64,000 bases of DNA from JACVRX01 sp963831385. GTDB lineage: Bacteria > Actinomycetota > Actinomycetes > Jiangellales > Jiangellaceae. Both the position numbers and the translations under genes were made by a program. The number at the start of each line of letters is the position of its first letter. Position 1 is the stretch's first letter. Under the pieces are notes generated by a model, which saw nothing but the letters and a program-made list of their open reading frames with translations, did no database searches and was not told the DNA's origin. This document shows positions 1 through 9,121 of this stretch, piece after piece. Location of the stretch: the NCBI GenBank assembly GCA_963831385.1, contig CAWHPW010000010.1, positions 124,001 through 188,000 on the forward strand. Direction: 5' to 3'.

Positions 1-2
1 GC

Positions 3-1343
3 GGCACAGCGGCAGGCGAACCGCCGAGCGGACCGGCAACCTCCGCGGGCCAGCCGACGTGCGACACGAGTGTGGAAAGCGACGTTCCGCAACCCACGGC
101 AACGCAACTCGAGGCAGCCGGACTGGGTGACCTTCCAATCGCGCCGGACGCGGTCCGCGTGGATCTCGTCGCACCACCGTTCTCCGACTCGACGAACGTG
201 ACGAACCCGCTGTTCCCGATCAGCGACCTCCACTCCGTGGTGCTTAACGGCACGGTGGACGACATGCCCTTCCGGACCGAGACCACCCTGCTGCCGGACA
301 CCAGGGTCATCGAGTGGAGCCCTGGCCAGTGCATCAGGGTCTTGGTCTCCCAGTACGTCGCCTATCTGGACGGGCGGATCGAGGAGGTCGCATTGGACTT
401 CTACGCGCAGGCCGACGACGGCTCCGTCTGGTACTTCGGCGAGGACGTCTTCAATTACGACGGCGGCGCGGTCGCGGACCTCAGCGGCACCTGGCTCGCG
501 GGCAAGGAGGGGCCAGCCGCGATGATCATGCCGGCCGACCCGCAGGTCGGTGATGTCAACCGACCGGAGAACATCCCTGGGCTGGTCTTCGAGGAAGTGG
601 CCGTCGCGGAGATCGACAAGGCCATCGACGGCCCGCGCGGCTCGGCCGAAGGCGCGATCGTGGGCAGGGAGCTGCACGACGACGGAACGTTCTCGGACAA
701 GGTCTTCGCGCCCGCGTATGGCGAGTTCTACAGCGCGCACGAAGGTGATGTCGAAGCACTCGCGCTTGCGGTACCCACGGACCACGTCGACGGTGGTGTG
801 CCAGCGGAACTGGAGACAATGCTGGAGGTGAGCGCAACTGTCTTCGAGGCGGCCACGTCCGAACGGTGGCCGGAAGCCTCGTCGGCAGTGGAGCAGACGG
901 CAGCTGCTTGGGGCGCGCATCAGGGAAATGACGTGCCGCCGCGGCTCGTCCAGCCCACCGACCACGCGCTGGACGCGCTCAGCGGCGCCGTCACCGCGCG
1001 CGACCAGCTCGCGACCTGGCACAGCGCGCTGGACCTCCGAATGGCGGTTCTCGACCTCCAACTCCAGTTCCGTCCGCCGGCCGAGATTGACCGGGCCCGG
1101 TTCGACTTGTGGGCACAGCAGGTGCTCGTAGACGCAGGCGCCGGCGACCTCGATGCGACCAGCGGGGACGTCGCCACCCTGGAATGGGTTCGGGACCGGA
1201 TCGCCCGCGATCTGGACAGCGTGGTGGTGACCAGCATCGACGCGAACCTCGCCGAGCTTCGGTCCGCCGTCGCCGATGAGGACCTAGCGGCGGCCACCGA
1301 GGCGGCCACCGGGTTGCGCGAGGTGCTGGCCGAGACCGGCTGA
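3..1343 (+). CDS. Conserved hypothetical protein, 5' end outside window
   Basis: The frame is open from base 3 to the TGA at 1341-1343, so the gene very likely begins upstream of the window; a GTG at 72 is an in-frame alternative start. The visible N-terminal stretch is rich in Gly, Pro, Ala and Ser, as in linkers of secreted or lipid-anchored proteins. A central part contains the aromatic motif DGSVWYFGEDV, which I associate with an uncharacterised family of bacterial exported proteins. The last 150 or so residues are Ala/Leu/Glu-rich and probably helical. No catalytic motif or membrane segment is visible. The product is unknown; only that it is a real gene is well supported, by length and codon bias. 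Confidence 0.7.
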   Translation, partial: GTAAGEPPSGPATSAGQPTCDTSVESDVPQPTATQLEAAGLGDLPIAPDAVRVDLVAPPFSDSTNVTNPLFPISDLHSVVLNGTVDDMPFRTETTLLPDTRVIEWSPGQCIRVLVSQYVAYLDGRIEEVALDFYAQADDGSVWYFGEDVFNYDGGAVADLSGTWLAGKEGPAAMIMPADPQVGDVNRPENIPGLVFEEVAVAEIDKAIDGPRGSAEGAIVGRELHDDGTFSDKVFAPAYGEFYSAHEGDVEALALAVPTDHVDGGVPAELETMLEVSATVFEAATSERWPEASSAVEQTAAAWGAHQGNDVPPRLVQPTDHALDALSGAVTARDQLATWHSALDLRMAVLDLQLQFRPPAEIDRARFDLWAQQVLVDAGAGDLDATSGDVATLEWVRDRIARDLDSVVVTSIDANLAELRSAVADEDLAAATEAATGLREVLAETG

Positions 1344-1388
1344 GCTAGGTGAACGGACCGGTCCCGTCGCATCTGCGAGGATGGCGGC

Positions 1389-2330
1389 GTGCGCGAGCTG
1401 GTGATCGCGACCAATCCCGACCCGGATTCGCGGCTGCCATACGTCATTGGTGTCCCCTGGGGAGCCGGCCTGGTGTTCCGGGCGGGCGACACGTGGCCGC
1501 GCACGAAGGCGGTCTTCTGCTATCCGCTGGACGAATGGCCTTCGGATGCGGAGATCGTCGAGCGGGTCCCGGTCCGGTCTTGTGTGCGCCGCGGCGCCGC
1601 GATCGACCTGGTGCTGGAGCGTTCCCGGGAGAACCGGTCCCAGCTCGTGTTCACGACGGCTCGGGGGCGAGACGCGGTCTTCTGGCAGGGTCCGCGTACG
1701 CGCAAGCAGGCCCGGCCGGGGGTTCGGGTGCCGACGGCCCGCGCTGCTGGCTTGGCCGAACTGGAGATCGTGGTCGACTCGCACGAGCGCTACGGGTATC
1801 GCTTCGCGAGCCAACGGACCCGTACCGCGCGAAGGGCGCTCCCCGCCGGCGACTACGCGGTGGAGCACGACGGGCGGCTCATCGCGGTGGTCGAACGCAA
1901 ATCACTCGCCGATCTCGTCTCCAGCGCACTATCCGGCAAACTCAAGTACCAGCTCGGCGACCTTGCGGCCCTTCCCCGCGCGGCAGTGGTCGTCGAGGAC
2001 CGCTACTCGCAGGTGTTCAAGCTCGAATGGGCGCGTCCCTCGGTAGTGGCCGACGGACTTGCTGAACTCCAGGTGCACTTCCCGACGGTGCCGATCGTTT
2101 TCTGCGAGACCAGGCCACTAGCGGAGGAGTGGACGTACCGATTCCTCGCCGCCGCCTACTCCGCGGAGATCGACCGCAACGACACCTCGGCGAGAATGGC
2201 CGCCGGGGAGCAGACGGCGACCAGCGGGGATATCCGCGCCTGGGCCAGGGCGCGTGGCCTGGACGTGGCACCTCGCGGTCGGCTGGCCGCCGAGATCGTC
2301 AGTGCCTACCACACCGCGCACGCCACATAG
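1389..2330 (+). CDS. ERCC4-domain nuclease fused to an Lsr2-like DNA-binding tail
   Basis: 313 residues from a GTG start. Residues about 126-255 form an ERCC4 (XPF/MUS81-type) nuclease domain: GDY at 154-156, the catalytic ERK at 169-171 followed by D175, which is the GDx(n)ERKxxxD signature of this metal-dependent family. Residues about 280-313 (DIRAWARARGLDVAPRGR onward, ending AEIVSAYHTA) match the C-terminal DNA-bridging domain of Lsr2, the actinobacterial H-NS analogue that binds AT-rich minor grooves. The N-terminal 120 residues are not assigned. The architecture suggests a nuclease targeted to particular DNA, perhaps AT-rich or foreign DNA, but that role is inference. It lies 11 bases before the next gene on the same strand. 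Confidence 0.85.
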   Translation: MRELVIATNPDPDSRLPYVIGVPWGAGLVFRAGDTWPRTKAVFCYPLDEWPSDAEIVERVPVRSCVRRGAAIDLVLERSRENRSQLVFTTARGRDAVFWQGPRTRKQARPGVRVPTARAAGLAELEIVVDSHERYGYRFASQRTRTARRALPAGDYAVEHDGRLIAVVERKSLADLVSSALSGKLKYQLGDLAALPRAAVVVEDRYSQVFKLEWARPSVVADGLAELQVHFPTVPIVFCETRPLAEEWTYRFLAAAYSAEIDRNDTSARMAAGEQTATSGDIRAWARARGLDVAPRGRLAAEIVSAYHTAHAT

Positions 2331-2341
2331 GCTGTTCGACC

Positions 2342-3121
2342 GTGCGCATTGCCAGGTTCGCCACCGACGACGAGCCGCGGTTCGCGGCCGTTGGCGAGGA
2401 TCGTGCAGGCGACAGCGTGCTCGCCGTGCTGGACGGTGACCCGCTGTACCGGCCGATCCAGCTGACCGGCGAGACGATCGCCCTCGACGACGCACGATTA
2501 GTCGCGCCTGTTCTTCCCCGAAGCAAGGTAGTGGGGGTGGGACGCAATTATCGCGAGCATGCAGCCGAGTTCGGCAACGAGGTTCCGGCGGAGCCGCTGC
2601 TGTTTCTCAAGCCCAACACTTCGGTCATCGGACCGGGTGAGCCGATCGTTCTTCCGCATCAATCCCGTGAGGTGCATCACGAGGCAGAGCTGGCGGTGGT
2701 GATAGGGCGGATCTGCCGTGACGTCCCAGCCGAGCGGGTCAAGGACGTCGTCCTCGGCTACACCTGCGGCAACGACGTCACGGCACGGGACTTGCAGAAG
2801 CGGGACGGGCAGTGGGCCCGAGCCAAGGGCTTCGACTCGTTCTGCCCGCTCGGACCGTGGATCGAGACCGAGCTCGATCCGGCGGACCTCGAGGTCACCT
2901 GCAGGGTCGGAGCTGACCTGCGCCAGTCCGGGCGAACCTCGCAGATGATCTACGACGTGGCCGCGCTGGTGGCGTATATCAGTGCGGCGTTCACGCTGCT
3001 ACCGGGAGACGTCATCCTGACCGGTACTCCGGCTGGAGTCGGTCCCATCGTCGATGGTGACGACGTCACCGTCGCCGTCGAGGGCATCGGTGAGCTGACC
3101 AACCGGGTGGTCACCGGATGA
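2342..3121 (+). CDS. Fumarylacetoacetate hydrolase family protein
   Basis: 259 residues from GTG 2342; a longer in-frame extension back to 2129 overlaps the ERCC4 gene and is not credible. The FAH fold is shown by GVGRNYREHA, the metal-binding EAELAVVIG segment, GYTCGNDVTARD, KGFDSFCPLGP and the C-terminal LLPGDVILTGTPAGVG. Members are 2-hydroxyhepta-2,4-diene-1,7-dioate isomerases, oxaloacetate decarboxylases or acylpyruvate hydrolases, and the exact substrate cannot be read from sequence. Its stop overlaps the gltX start (ATGA at 3118-3121). This gene often precedes gltX in actinobacteria, so the pair is probably cotranscribed and translationally coupled. Confidence 0.9.
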   Translation: MRIARFATDDEPRFAAVGEDRAGDSVLAVLDGDPLYRPIQLTGETIALDDARLVAPVLPRSKVVGVGRNYREHAAEFGNEVPAEPLLFLKPNTSVIGPGEPIVLPHQSREVHHEAELAVVIGRICRDVPAERVKDVVLGYTCGNDVTARDLQKRDGQWARAKGFDSFCPLGPWIETELDPADLEVTCRVGADLRQSGRTSQMIYDVAALVAYISAAFTLLPGDVILTGTPAGVGPIVDGDDVTVAVEGIGELTNRVVTG

Positions 3122-4650
3122 CCGACGAGGTTCTCGGGGACCTGGCGCCCGCCGAAGTTCGGGTGCGCTTCTGCCCGTCGCCGACCGGCAACCCGCATGT
3201 CGGGCTGATCCGCACCGCGCTGTTCAACTGGGCGTTTGCCCGGCACCACGGCGCGACGTTCGTGTTCCGGATCGAGGACACCGACGCCGCGCGCGATTCG
3301 GAGGAGTCCTACTTCGCCCTGCTCGAGGCATTCGACTGGCTGGATTTGCGCTGGGACGAAGGACCTGACGTCGGCGGCCCGCACGCACCGTACCGGCAGT
3401 CGTTGCGGGGTGAGATCTATGCCGACGTGGTCGACCGGCTGGTGGCGGCCGGACGCGCGTACCCGTGCTACTGCACGCCGGCGGAACTCGAGGTCCGCCG
3501 TGAGGCGGCACGTGGGGCGGGCCGGCCGAGCGGTTACGACGGTCGATGTCGGCACCTCAGTACGGCGCAGATCGAGGCGTACCGGGCCAAGGGGCGAGAG
3601 CCGGTGCTTCGGTTCCGGATGCCCGACCGCGCGATCAGTGTCCATGACCTGGTGCGTGGGTGGATCACTGTCGATGCCGACAACGTGTTCGACTACGTCA
3701 TCGTCCGAGCCAACGGTCAGCCTCTCTACCCACTGGTGAACCCGGTCGATGACGCCGTGATGGGAATCACCCATGTGTTGCGCGGTGAGGACCTGTTGTC
3801 GTCGACGCCCCGGCAGATCGCGTTGCACGAGGCACTACGCGAGATCGGCGTGGCTAATGGTCCGCTGCCCAGGTTTGGACATCTGCCATTCGTCATGGGA
3901 GAAGGCAACCGCAAGTTGTCCAAGCGCGATCCCCAATCCTCCTTGCAGCACTACCGCGATCGTGGCTTCGTGCGGGAGGGCCTGCTCAACTACCTCGCTC
4001 TGCTGGGCTGGTCGATCGGCGAGGATCGGGAGATCTTCTCTCTGGCGGAGATGGCGTCAGCATTCGACGTCACTCGCGTCAACCCGAACCCGGCTCGGTT
4101 CGACCCGAAGAAGGCCGAGGCGATCAACGGCGTGTGGCTGCGCAAATTGCCGGCGGAGGAGCTTGCCAGCCGGATGGTTCCCTTCCTCCAGTCGGCCGGC
4201 GTCCTGCCGCCGTCGCCGTCGGAGGACCAGCTCACGGTTCTGCGCGCCGCCACGCCGTTGGTCCAGGAGCGCATGTCGGTGCTCGCGGAGTCCGTGGGGA
4301 TGCTCGGATTCCTGTTCGCGGATGGCCCGATTCTCTCGCCTGACGACGAAGTCTTCGAGGTTGTGAAGACCCCCGAGGCACTGGCGGCTGTGGTTGCCGC
4401 TCGTGACGCCCTAGCCAGCGTGCCCGAGTGGACGACCGAGTCGATCGAGGCCGCCTTGCGGTTCGCTCTGGTCGACGGGCTGGGCCTCAAGCCGAAGCAC
4501 GCCTTCGGCCCGATACGCATCGCGGCGACGGGCCGGCGGGTATCACCCCCGCTGTTCGAGTCGCTGCACCTGCTCGGCCGGGAGCGGACACTGGCTCGAC
4601 TGGACGCCGGTTTCGACCTGCTGACCGGCGACGGACCGGCCGGGCCGTAG
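3118..4650 (+). CDS. gltX: Glutamyl-tRNA synthetase
   Basis: 510 residues. Charges tRNA-Glu (and, in organisms lacking GlnRS, also tRNA-Gln for later amidation). Class I signatures are present: PSPTGNPHVG (HIGH box) near residues 20-29, the RIEDTD segment shortly after, and KLSKR at 266-270. Length is normal for bacterial GltX. It starts inside the stop codon of the FAH gene. Downstream, after 54 bases, come tRNA-Gln and tRNA-Glu, the two tRNAs related to this enzyme's activity, an arrangement common in actinobacteria. Confidence 0.98.
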   Translation: MTDEVLGDLAPAEVRVRFCPSPTGNPHVGLIRTALFNWAFARHHGATFVFRIEDTDAARDSEESYFALLEAFDWLDLRWDEGPDVGGPHAPYRQSLRGEIYADVVDRLVAAGRAYPCYCTPAELEVRREAARGAGRPSGYDGRCRHLSTAQIEAYRAKGREPVLRFRMPDRAISVHDLVRGWITVDADNVFDYVIVRANGQPLYPLVNPVDDAVMGITHVLRGEDLLSSTPRQIALHEALREIGVANGPLPRFGHLPFVMGEGNRKLSKRDPQSSLQHYRDRGFVREGLLNYLALLGWSIGEDREIFSLAEMASAFDVTRVNPNPARFDPKKAEAINGVWLRKLPAEELASRMVPFLQSAGVLPPSPSEDQLTVLRAATPLVQERMSVLAESVGMLGFLFADGPILSPDDEVFEVVKTPEALAAVVAARDALASVPEWTTESIEAALRFALVDGLGLKPKHAFGPIRIAATGRRVSPPLFESLHLLGRERTLARLDAGFDLLTGDGPAGP

Positions 4651-4704
4651 CCCCGCTCGCGCTATCCTGGCTGCGCGATCGCGCGCCCTCGGTGTCCGAT
4701 CCGT

Positions 4705-4776
4705 TGGGGTATGGTGTAATTGGCAGCACGACTGATTCTGGTTCAGTTAGTCTAGGTTCGAGTCCTGGTACCCCAG
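4705..4776 (+). tRNA. tRNA-Gln (anticodon CTG)
   Basis: Acceptor stem TGGGGTA (4705-4711) pairs with TACCCCA (4769-4775), with discriminator G4776. The anticodon stem ACTGA/TCAGT encloses loop TTCTGGT, giving anticodon CTG. The T arm carries GGTTCGAGTCC. CCA is not encoded. Confidence 0.95.
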
Positions 4777-4812
4777 CAGGTAGAGTGCTCCACCGCGACG
4801 TTCGTCGCTCCT

Positions 4813-4885
4813 GGCCCCGTTGTGTAGCGGCCTAGCACGCCGCCCTCTCAAGGCGGTAGCGCGGGTTCGAATCCCGTCGGGGCTA
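4813..4885 (+). tRNA. tRNA-Glu (anticodon CTC)
   Basis: Acceptor stem GGCCCCG (4813-4819) pairs with CGGGGCT (4878-4884), with one G-U at the end and discriminator A4885. Anticodon stem CCGCC/GGCGG encloses loop CTCTCAA, giving anticodon CTC. The T arm contains GGTTCGAATCC. Its last three bases overlap the stop codon of the converging DMT transporter gene. Confidence 0.95.
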
Positions 4886-5890
4886 CTGGTCGGTGGTGCG
4901 CCGAATGGCGCCCACATAGACCGCGACGACCACCAGCGCGGCTCCGACGACGACTTCTGGCGTGATCGGTTCGTCGGCGAGCAGGGCACCCAACGTGACG
5001 GCGACGACGGGCATCAGGGTGAGCGAGTACGCGGTCGCGGATGCCGTCCAGCGCCCGATCACAAACACGAACAGGTAGAAGAGGCCGACCGAGCCGGCGA
5101 TCACCAGCCAACCCAGTGCGGCCCAGCTGCGAGCCAGGTGTGGCACGGTCCACTGCTCCGACGCGACAACTGAGCCGACCCAGAGCAGCAACGCTCCGGC
5201 CGTCATCCCCACGGCGTTGGTCGTGACCGGATTGGCGCGGGGAAAACCCTTCACGACGACGGCCGACTCGGCGGCGGCGGCCGCGGCACCGACCGCGGCG
5301 ACGAGGTGGAGAAGCGGTAGCTCCCCACCGATCGAGCGCAGGCTCATGACCGCGATGCCGGCGATGGCCAGCGATCCGCCGATGAGGCCGGCAGGAGTCA
5401 GCCGTTCCTGGCCATGAAGCACGGCCAGCACGAGAGTGAACAGTGGGAGCGTCGCCATGATCACGGCGGCCATACCGATGCTCACTTCGAGGAGGGCGAA
5501 GTACATCAATCCATACGCCAGGCCGAAGCCGAGCAAGCCGTAAATCGTGCTCCCGAGCAACGCCCGGCCACGCGGCAGCGGTAAGGACAGCGCCCATGCC
5601 AGCAACCCGAAAAGTATCGCCGCCGCGGTGAACCTGACCGCGGCGCCGTACAGGGGAGCAAGCTCGGCGTTGGAGAACTTGACCGCGACGAAATTGCTCC
5701 CACCGATCAACACGGTGGCGCCGAATGCCGCCAGGGTCAGCCGGCTCGGCCCGGTGTGCACGACTGTCGGCATCGCATCTCGTGGCACGTCGCCTGCCAA
5801 GACCGGTGCGTCCAGTCGACTCGTTGACTCGTGGTTCATGTTCACATGATGCGCCGGGTGCGCACGCTGCGGATCGGGTATTCGCCCCAT
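4883..5890 (-). CDS. EamA/DMT-superfamily exporter
   Basis: 335 residues, with about ten hydrophobic segments arranged as two EamA repeats of five helices (residues about 50-185 and 195-325). The second repeat ends in the typical LGALLADEPITPEVVVGAALVV pattern split around the ADEP turn. Such proteins are inner-membrane metabolite exporters of the RhaT/YdcZ type; the substrate is unknown. The annotated ATG at 5890 lies 2 bases after the stop of the upstream regulator gene. An internal ATG at 5839 (MNHES) is an equally plausible start, because the first 17 residues are charged and not conserved-looking. The stop codon overlaps the 3' end of tRNA-Glu on the other strand. Confidence 0.9.
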   Translation of the reverse strand: MGRIPDPQRAHPAHHVNMNHESTSRLDAPVLAGDVPRDAMPTVVHTGPSRLTLAAFGATVLIGGSNFVAVKFSNAELAPLYGAAVRFTAAAILFGLLAWALSLPLPRGRALLGSTIYGLLGFGLAYGLMYFALLEVSIGMAAVIMATLPLFTLVLAVLHGQERLTPAGLIGGSLAIAGIAVMSLRSIGGELPLLHLVAAVGAAAAAAESAVVVKGFPRANPVTTNAVGMTAGALLLWVGSVVASEQWTVPHLARSWAALGWLVIAGSVGLFYLFVFVIGRWTASATAYSLTLMPVVAVTLGALLADEPITPEVVVGAALVVVAVYVGAIRRTTDQ

Positions 5891-5892
5891 CG

Positions 5893-7422
5893 TCAGTCCA
5901 GGCTTCTGTCGACGAGGTCGTTCTCCATGGCAAATACCGCCGCAGCTGCTCGGCTGGACACTCCAGCCTTGGCGTACAGGTTCTCGACGTGCCGGCCGAC
6001 GGTCTTCGGCGAGATGCCCAGCGTCCCGGCGACCTCACGGTTACTCATGCCTCGCGTCAGCAACCGCAGGACGTCGACCTCCCGTTCGGTGAGGCCAGCA
6101 GCCCGCTGCGTGCGCACCCGACGAGCGCGGTGTCCGGCCGCGGTCAGCACGGCGTCGACCTCGGCAACGCCGAGCCGGCCGGAAGCGGTCTCCGCGCGGA
6201 GCAGGCGGGCGGCGGCAACAGTCGAGTATGCCGGTCGATAGGGACGGTCCTGGGTTGCGGCCTGGTACACATCCGCGGCTGCCAGCAACCGCGCCGCCGG
6301 CTCCAGGCGGTCCACGCCGCGGTGATACCCCGACCCGTCCAAACGCTCGTGGTGCGAGCCGGCCAATCGCGCGAGCCCAGCCAGCTGCCCGCAGCGGCCC
6401 AGGATTCGCTCGGTGTAGTAGGCATGCAGACGAACTGCCTCCCAGTCCGCCACGCTGAGCGCCCCTGGCCGCATCCAGGTGCCGGCCGAGATGCCGACGC
6501 GGCCGAGATCATGCACCAGCGCCGCCCGTCTGAGGTCGGTGGCGGTCTGCTGCGTCATGCCCAGCGCCCCGGCCCCACCGGTGACGAGACTTGCCACACC
6601 GCGAGAATGCCCAGCCAGATGCGGAATCTTCAGGTCGGCGAAATCGGCGCAGGCGAGCAATACCGACTCCAGCTGTCCGTCGTCGACGACAAGGCCCGGC
6701 GCGGGCTCTGCGGAAAGCGCCAGGTCCCACGCGAGAGCATCGCCGGGCAGCAGGACGGTGAGCCCGACATCGAGCGCCGCATCGACGACGTCGGGATCGT
6801 AGGCGTGCCCGCTTCGTTCGCGCAGGATGCGTTCGGCGCCTTCGACGCCGGCCGTCCGGACTAGCAGCTCTACGTCGTGAGCTACCACCGCGAGCCGGAT
6901 CGCGACGGGGATGTCCGTACCTGACATGCCGGCCGGAACGCCGCGTCCGTCCCAACGCGCGTATGCAACGGCCAATGCTGACACGACACTGTGCGGTAGA
7001 CCCATCCGGGCGGCGAACCGCACCGCAACCTCACAGTGCGCGCTGAACGTGCGTTCCTTCCCGTGCAGGTCGGTCAATACCCGTCCGACTAAGTTGAGCC
7101 GGGTCCAAGGCGGAGTGCCGGCACCAACGGCACGCAGCACTCCAGCGAGCTCCTCGCGCGGCGACCCCATGACCGTCGGTGCCAGCGCCGCGAAGAGGCG
7201 CAGCTCGTCGCCGGCCCCTAAGACCGCCTCGGCATGAGCATCGGCGACGCATCCGAGGAAACGGAGCAAGGTGGAGTAGTAGACCGTCACACGGTCGGCG
7301 TCATCCAGCGTGAGCTGATCGGCGAGCCGCGCCGCTACAACACAGCTACGCACTGCCCGCTCCTGGGGCTGGCCCGTGCCGAGATCCGTGAACAGCGAGA
7401 TCGCCGCCGCCAGCTCGGCCAT
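5893..7422 (-). CDS. HD-GYP-type domain protein with C-terminal LuxR HTH
   Basis: 509 residues. The middle holds an HD phosphohydrolase domain of the HD-GYP type: HD at about 304-305 in VHDLGRVG, then SHHERLDGSGYHRG around 355-370 and DRPYRPAYS. The GYP triad reads GYH, so cyclic-di-GMP hydrolysis is uncertain. Residues about 440-500 form a LuxR/FixJ helix-turn-helix (LTEREVDVLRLLTRGMSNRE, then GISPKTVGRHVENLYAK). The N-terminal 250 residues contain a second, degenerate helical HD-like repeat. Probably a signal-responsive transcription factor. It is adjacent to and upstream of the DMT exporter, with a 2-base gap, so the two are probably cotranscribed. Confidence 0.88.
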   Translation of the reverse strand: MAELAAAISLFTDLGTGQPQERAVRSCVVAARLADQLTLDDADRVTVYYSTLLRFLGCVADAHAEAVLGAGDELRLFAALAPTVMGSPREELAGVLRAVGAGTPPWTRLNLVGRVLTDLHGKERTFSAHCEVAVRFAARMGLPHSVVSALAVAYARWDGRGVPAGMSGTDIPVAIRLAVVAHDVELLVRTAGVEGAERILRERSGHAYDPDVVDAALDVGLTVLLPGDALAWDLALSAEPAPGLVVDDGQLESVLLACADFADLKIPHLAGHSRGVASLVTGGAGALGMTQQTATDLRRAALVHDLGRVGISAGTWMRPGALSVADWEAVRLHAYYTERILGRCGQLAGLARLAGSHHERLDGSGYHRGVDRLEPAARLLAAADVYQAATQDRPYRPAYSTVAAARLLRAETASGRLGVAEVDAVLTAAGHRARRVRTQRAAGLTEREVDVLRLLTRGMSNREVAGTLGISPKTVGRHVENLYAKAGVSSRAAAAVFAMENDLVDRSLD

Positions 7423-7519
7423 CCGGACCCGATCCCATGAGATCAGTCTCTCGCCCGAAATGCAGAGATGGGGCGAACGCCCGATCCGGATCAGTCGTCA
7501 CCCGCCGGATACTCGAAGG

Positions 7520-8332
7520 ATGAGGGCCTCGGCAATCGCACCAGACGGGACGCGCATCGGTTGGATCACGGTCGGCCGAGGTGACCCGATCCTGCTCGTC
7601 CACGGCGGAGCGGCCGATCACACCCGGCTGGCAGCATTCGGGGAGCGGCTCTCCGATCGGTATGCCGTTCATCTTGTGGATCGACGCGGTCGAGGTCTCA
7701 GCTCTGACGGTGAGACTTATTCCATCGAGTGTGAATACGACGACATCGCGGCGGTTGCGGAGGCGATCGGCGGCGGCGTGACGGCACTCGGCCACTCGTA
7801 CGGTGGCCCGATCGTTCTTGGCGCGACGATGTGCACGGATGCGATCGCTCGTGCCATCTGCTACGAAGGCTGGCCGGCCGTCACAGGAGCGCCCAACTGG
7901 TACGACTGGTTCGATCCCACGGAAGGTCTCCCGGACAAGCTCCAGGCGCTGCTCGATGCCGGCGATGCCGACAGTGCGGTAGCGACGATCTTCCGGGAAG
8001 TCGTCGGTCTGAGCGACGAGCAGGTGGCATCGATGCGCGGGCGCCCGGAATGGACGGGCCGGCTAGCTGCCGTGCACACGCTGCCACGTGAGTTACGCAC
8101 CGAACCGTCGATCGCGGTGTCCGAGGACGATCTCCGCTCGATCCCGGCGTCGGTGTTGTTCCTGGTCGGCGGGCAGAACGAGGATCGTCTTCTGCCGCAG
8201 GCGAAGCAGCTGTGCTCGTTCCTGAACAACGGCCGGCTCGCCGTGCTACCTGGTCAGGGGCACATGGCGATGGATACCGCACCAGAGTTGCTCGCCGAGA
8301 CGATCATCTCATTCATCGAGTCGACCCAATGA
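7520..8332 (+). CDS. Alpha/beta hydrolase
   Basis: 270 residues from ATG 7520. An open frame extends back to 7376 but would overlap the divergent regulator start. The hydrolase fold is shown by LLVHGGAADH (oxyanion loop), the nucleophile elbow GHSYGG, a late acidic region GGQNED and the catalytic His in GQGHMAMDT. Related to small-molecule esterases, epoxide hydrolases and haloperoxidase-like enzymes; substrate unknown. It is transcribed away from the HD/LuxR gene across a 97-base spacer that probably holds both promoters. Confidence 0.88.
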   Translation: MRASAIAPDGTRIGWITVGRGDPILLVHGGAADHTRLAAFGERLSDRYAVHLVDRRGRGLSSDGETYSIECEYDDIAAVAEAIGGGVTALGHSYGGPIVLGATMCTDAIARAICYEGWPAVTGAPNWYDWFDPTEGLPDKLQALLDAGDADSAVATIFREVVGLSDEQVASMRGRPEWTGRLAAVHTLPRELRTEPSIAVSEDDLRSIPASVLFLVGGQNEDRLLPQAKQLCSFLNNGRLAVLPGQGHMAMDTAPELLAETIISFIESTQ

Positions 8333-8388
8333 CATGCCCGACGGGCAAGGCGGTGGTGTCTTTCACCCGGCGATTATCGCCCTGGCCA

Positions 8389-9108
8389 CTATTCGTCGGC
8401 GCTGCGGAGAACCGTTGTCAGTCGTTCGGCCGCCCCGAGCACAGCCGCTGCGTGCATCCGGCCCGGCTGGCGGGTGAGGCGCTCGATCGGGCCGGACACC
8501 GACACTGCGGCCACGACGCGCCCACTCGAGGCGCGTACCGGTGCGGACACCGACGCGACACCGGGTTCCCGTTCGGCCACGCTCTGGGCCCAGCCTCGCC
8601 GTCGGACGGCGGCGAGCATGGTTGCCGTGAAGCGAGCACCCTGCAGGCCACGGTGCATGCGCTCGGGCTCCTCCCAGGCGAGCAGGATCTGCGCAGCGGA
8701 GCCAGCCAGCATCGTCAAGGTTGCGCCAACTGGAATGGTGTCACGCAGACCGGTCGGACGTTCCACCGCCGCAACGCAGATGCGATGATCTCCTTGCCGG
8801 CGGAACAGTTGAGCACTTTCCCCGGTGGCCTCCCGCAGCCGCGCAAGCACTGGGCCGGCCGCTGCGAGTAAGCGGTCCTCACCTGCGGCGGTGGCCAGCT
8901 CGCCGAGACGGGGGCCGAGAATGAATCGGCCGTGCAGATCGCGAGAGACCATCCGGTGGTGCTCCAGGGCCACCGCAAGCCGGTGAGCGGTGGGACGGGC
9001 GAGACCGGTCGAGCTGACGAGGTTCGCTAGTGTGGCGGGGCCCGCCTCGAGGGCCGCAAGCACCAGGGCAGCCTTGTCCAGGACGCCGACTCCACTAGAG
9101 TTGTCCAT
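8389..9108 (-). CDS. ndgR: IclR-family regulator of leucine/amino-acid metabolism (NdgR)
   Basis: 239 residues starting MDNSSGVGVLDKAALVLAAL; an upstream in-frame start at 9144 is possible, but this N-terminus is that of NdgR/AreB proteins of Streptomyces. An N-terminal winged HTH (TLANLVSSTGLARPTAHRLA) is followed by the IclR effector domain (GVASVSAPVR, VVAAVSVSGP). In Streptomyces NdgR binds the ndgR-leuC intergenic region and controls leuCD and other amino-acid genes. Here it is divergent from leuC, with a CATCTC-N7-GAGATG inverted repeat in the spacer, which supports the same role. Confidence 0.93.
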   Translation of the reverse strand: MDNSSGVGVLDKAALVLAALEAGPATLANLVSSTGLARPTAHRLAVALEHHRMVSRDLHGRFILGPRLGELATAAGEDRLLAAAGPVLARLREATGESAQLFRRQGDHRICVAAVERPTGLRDTIPVGATLTMLAGSAAQILLAWEEPERMHRGLQGARFTATMLAAVRRRGWAQSVAEREPGVASVSAPVRASSGRVVAAVSVSGPIERLTRQPGRMHAAAVLGAAERLTTVLRSADE

Positions 9109-9121
9109 GAGTCGATACTGC

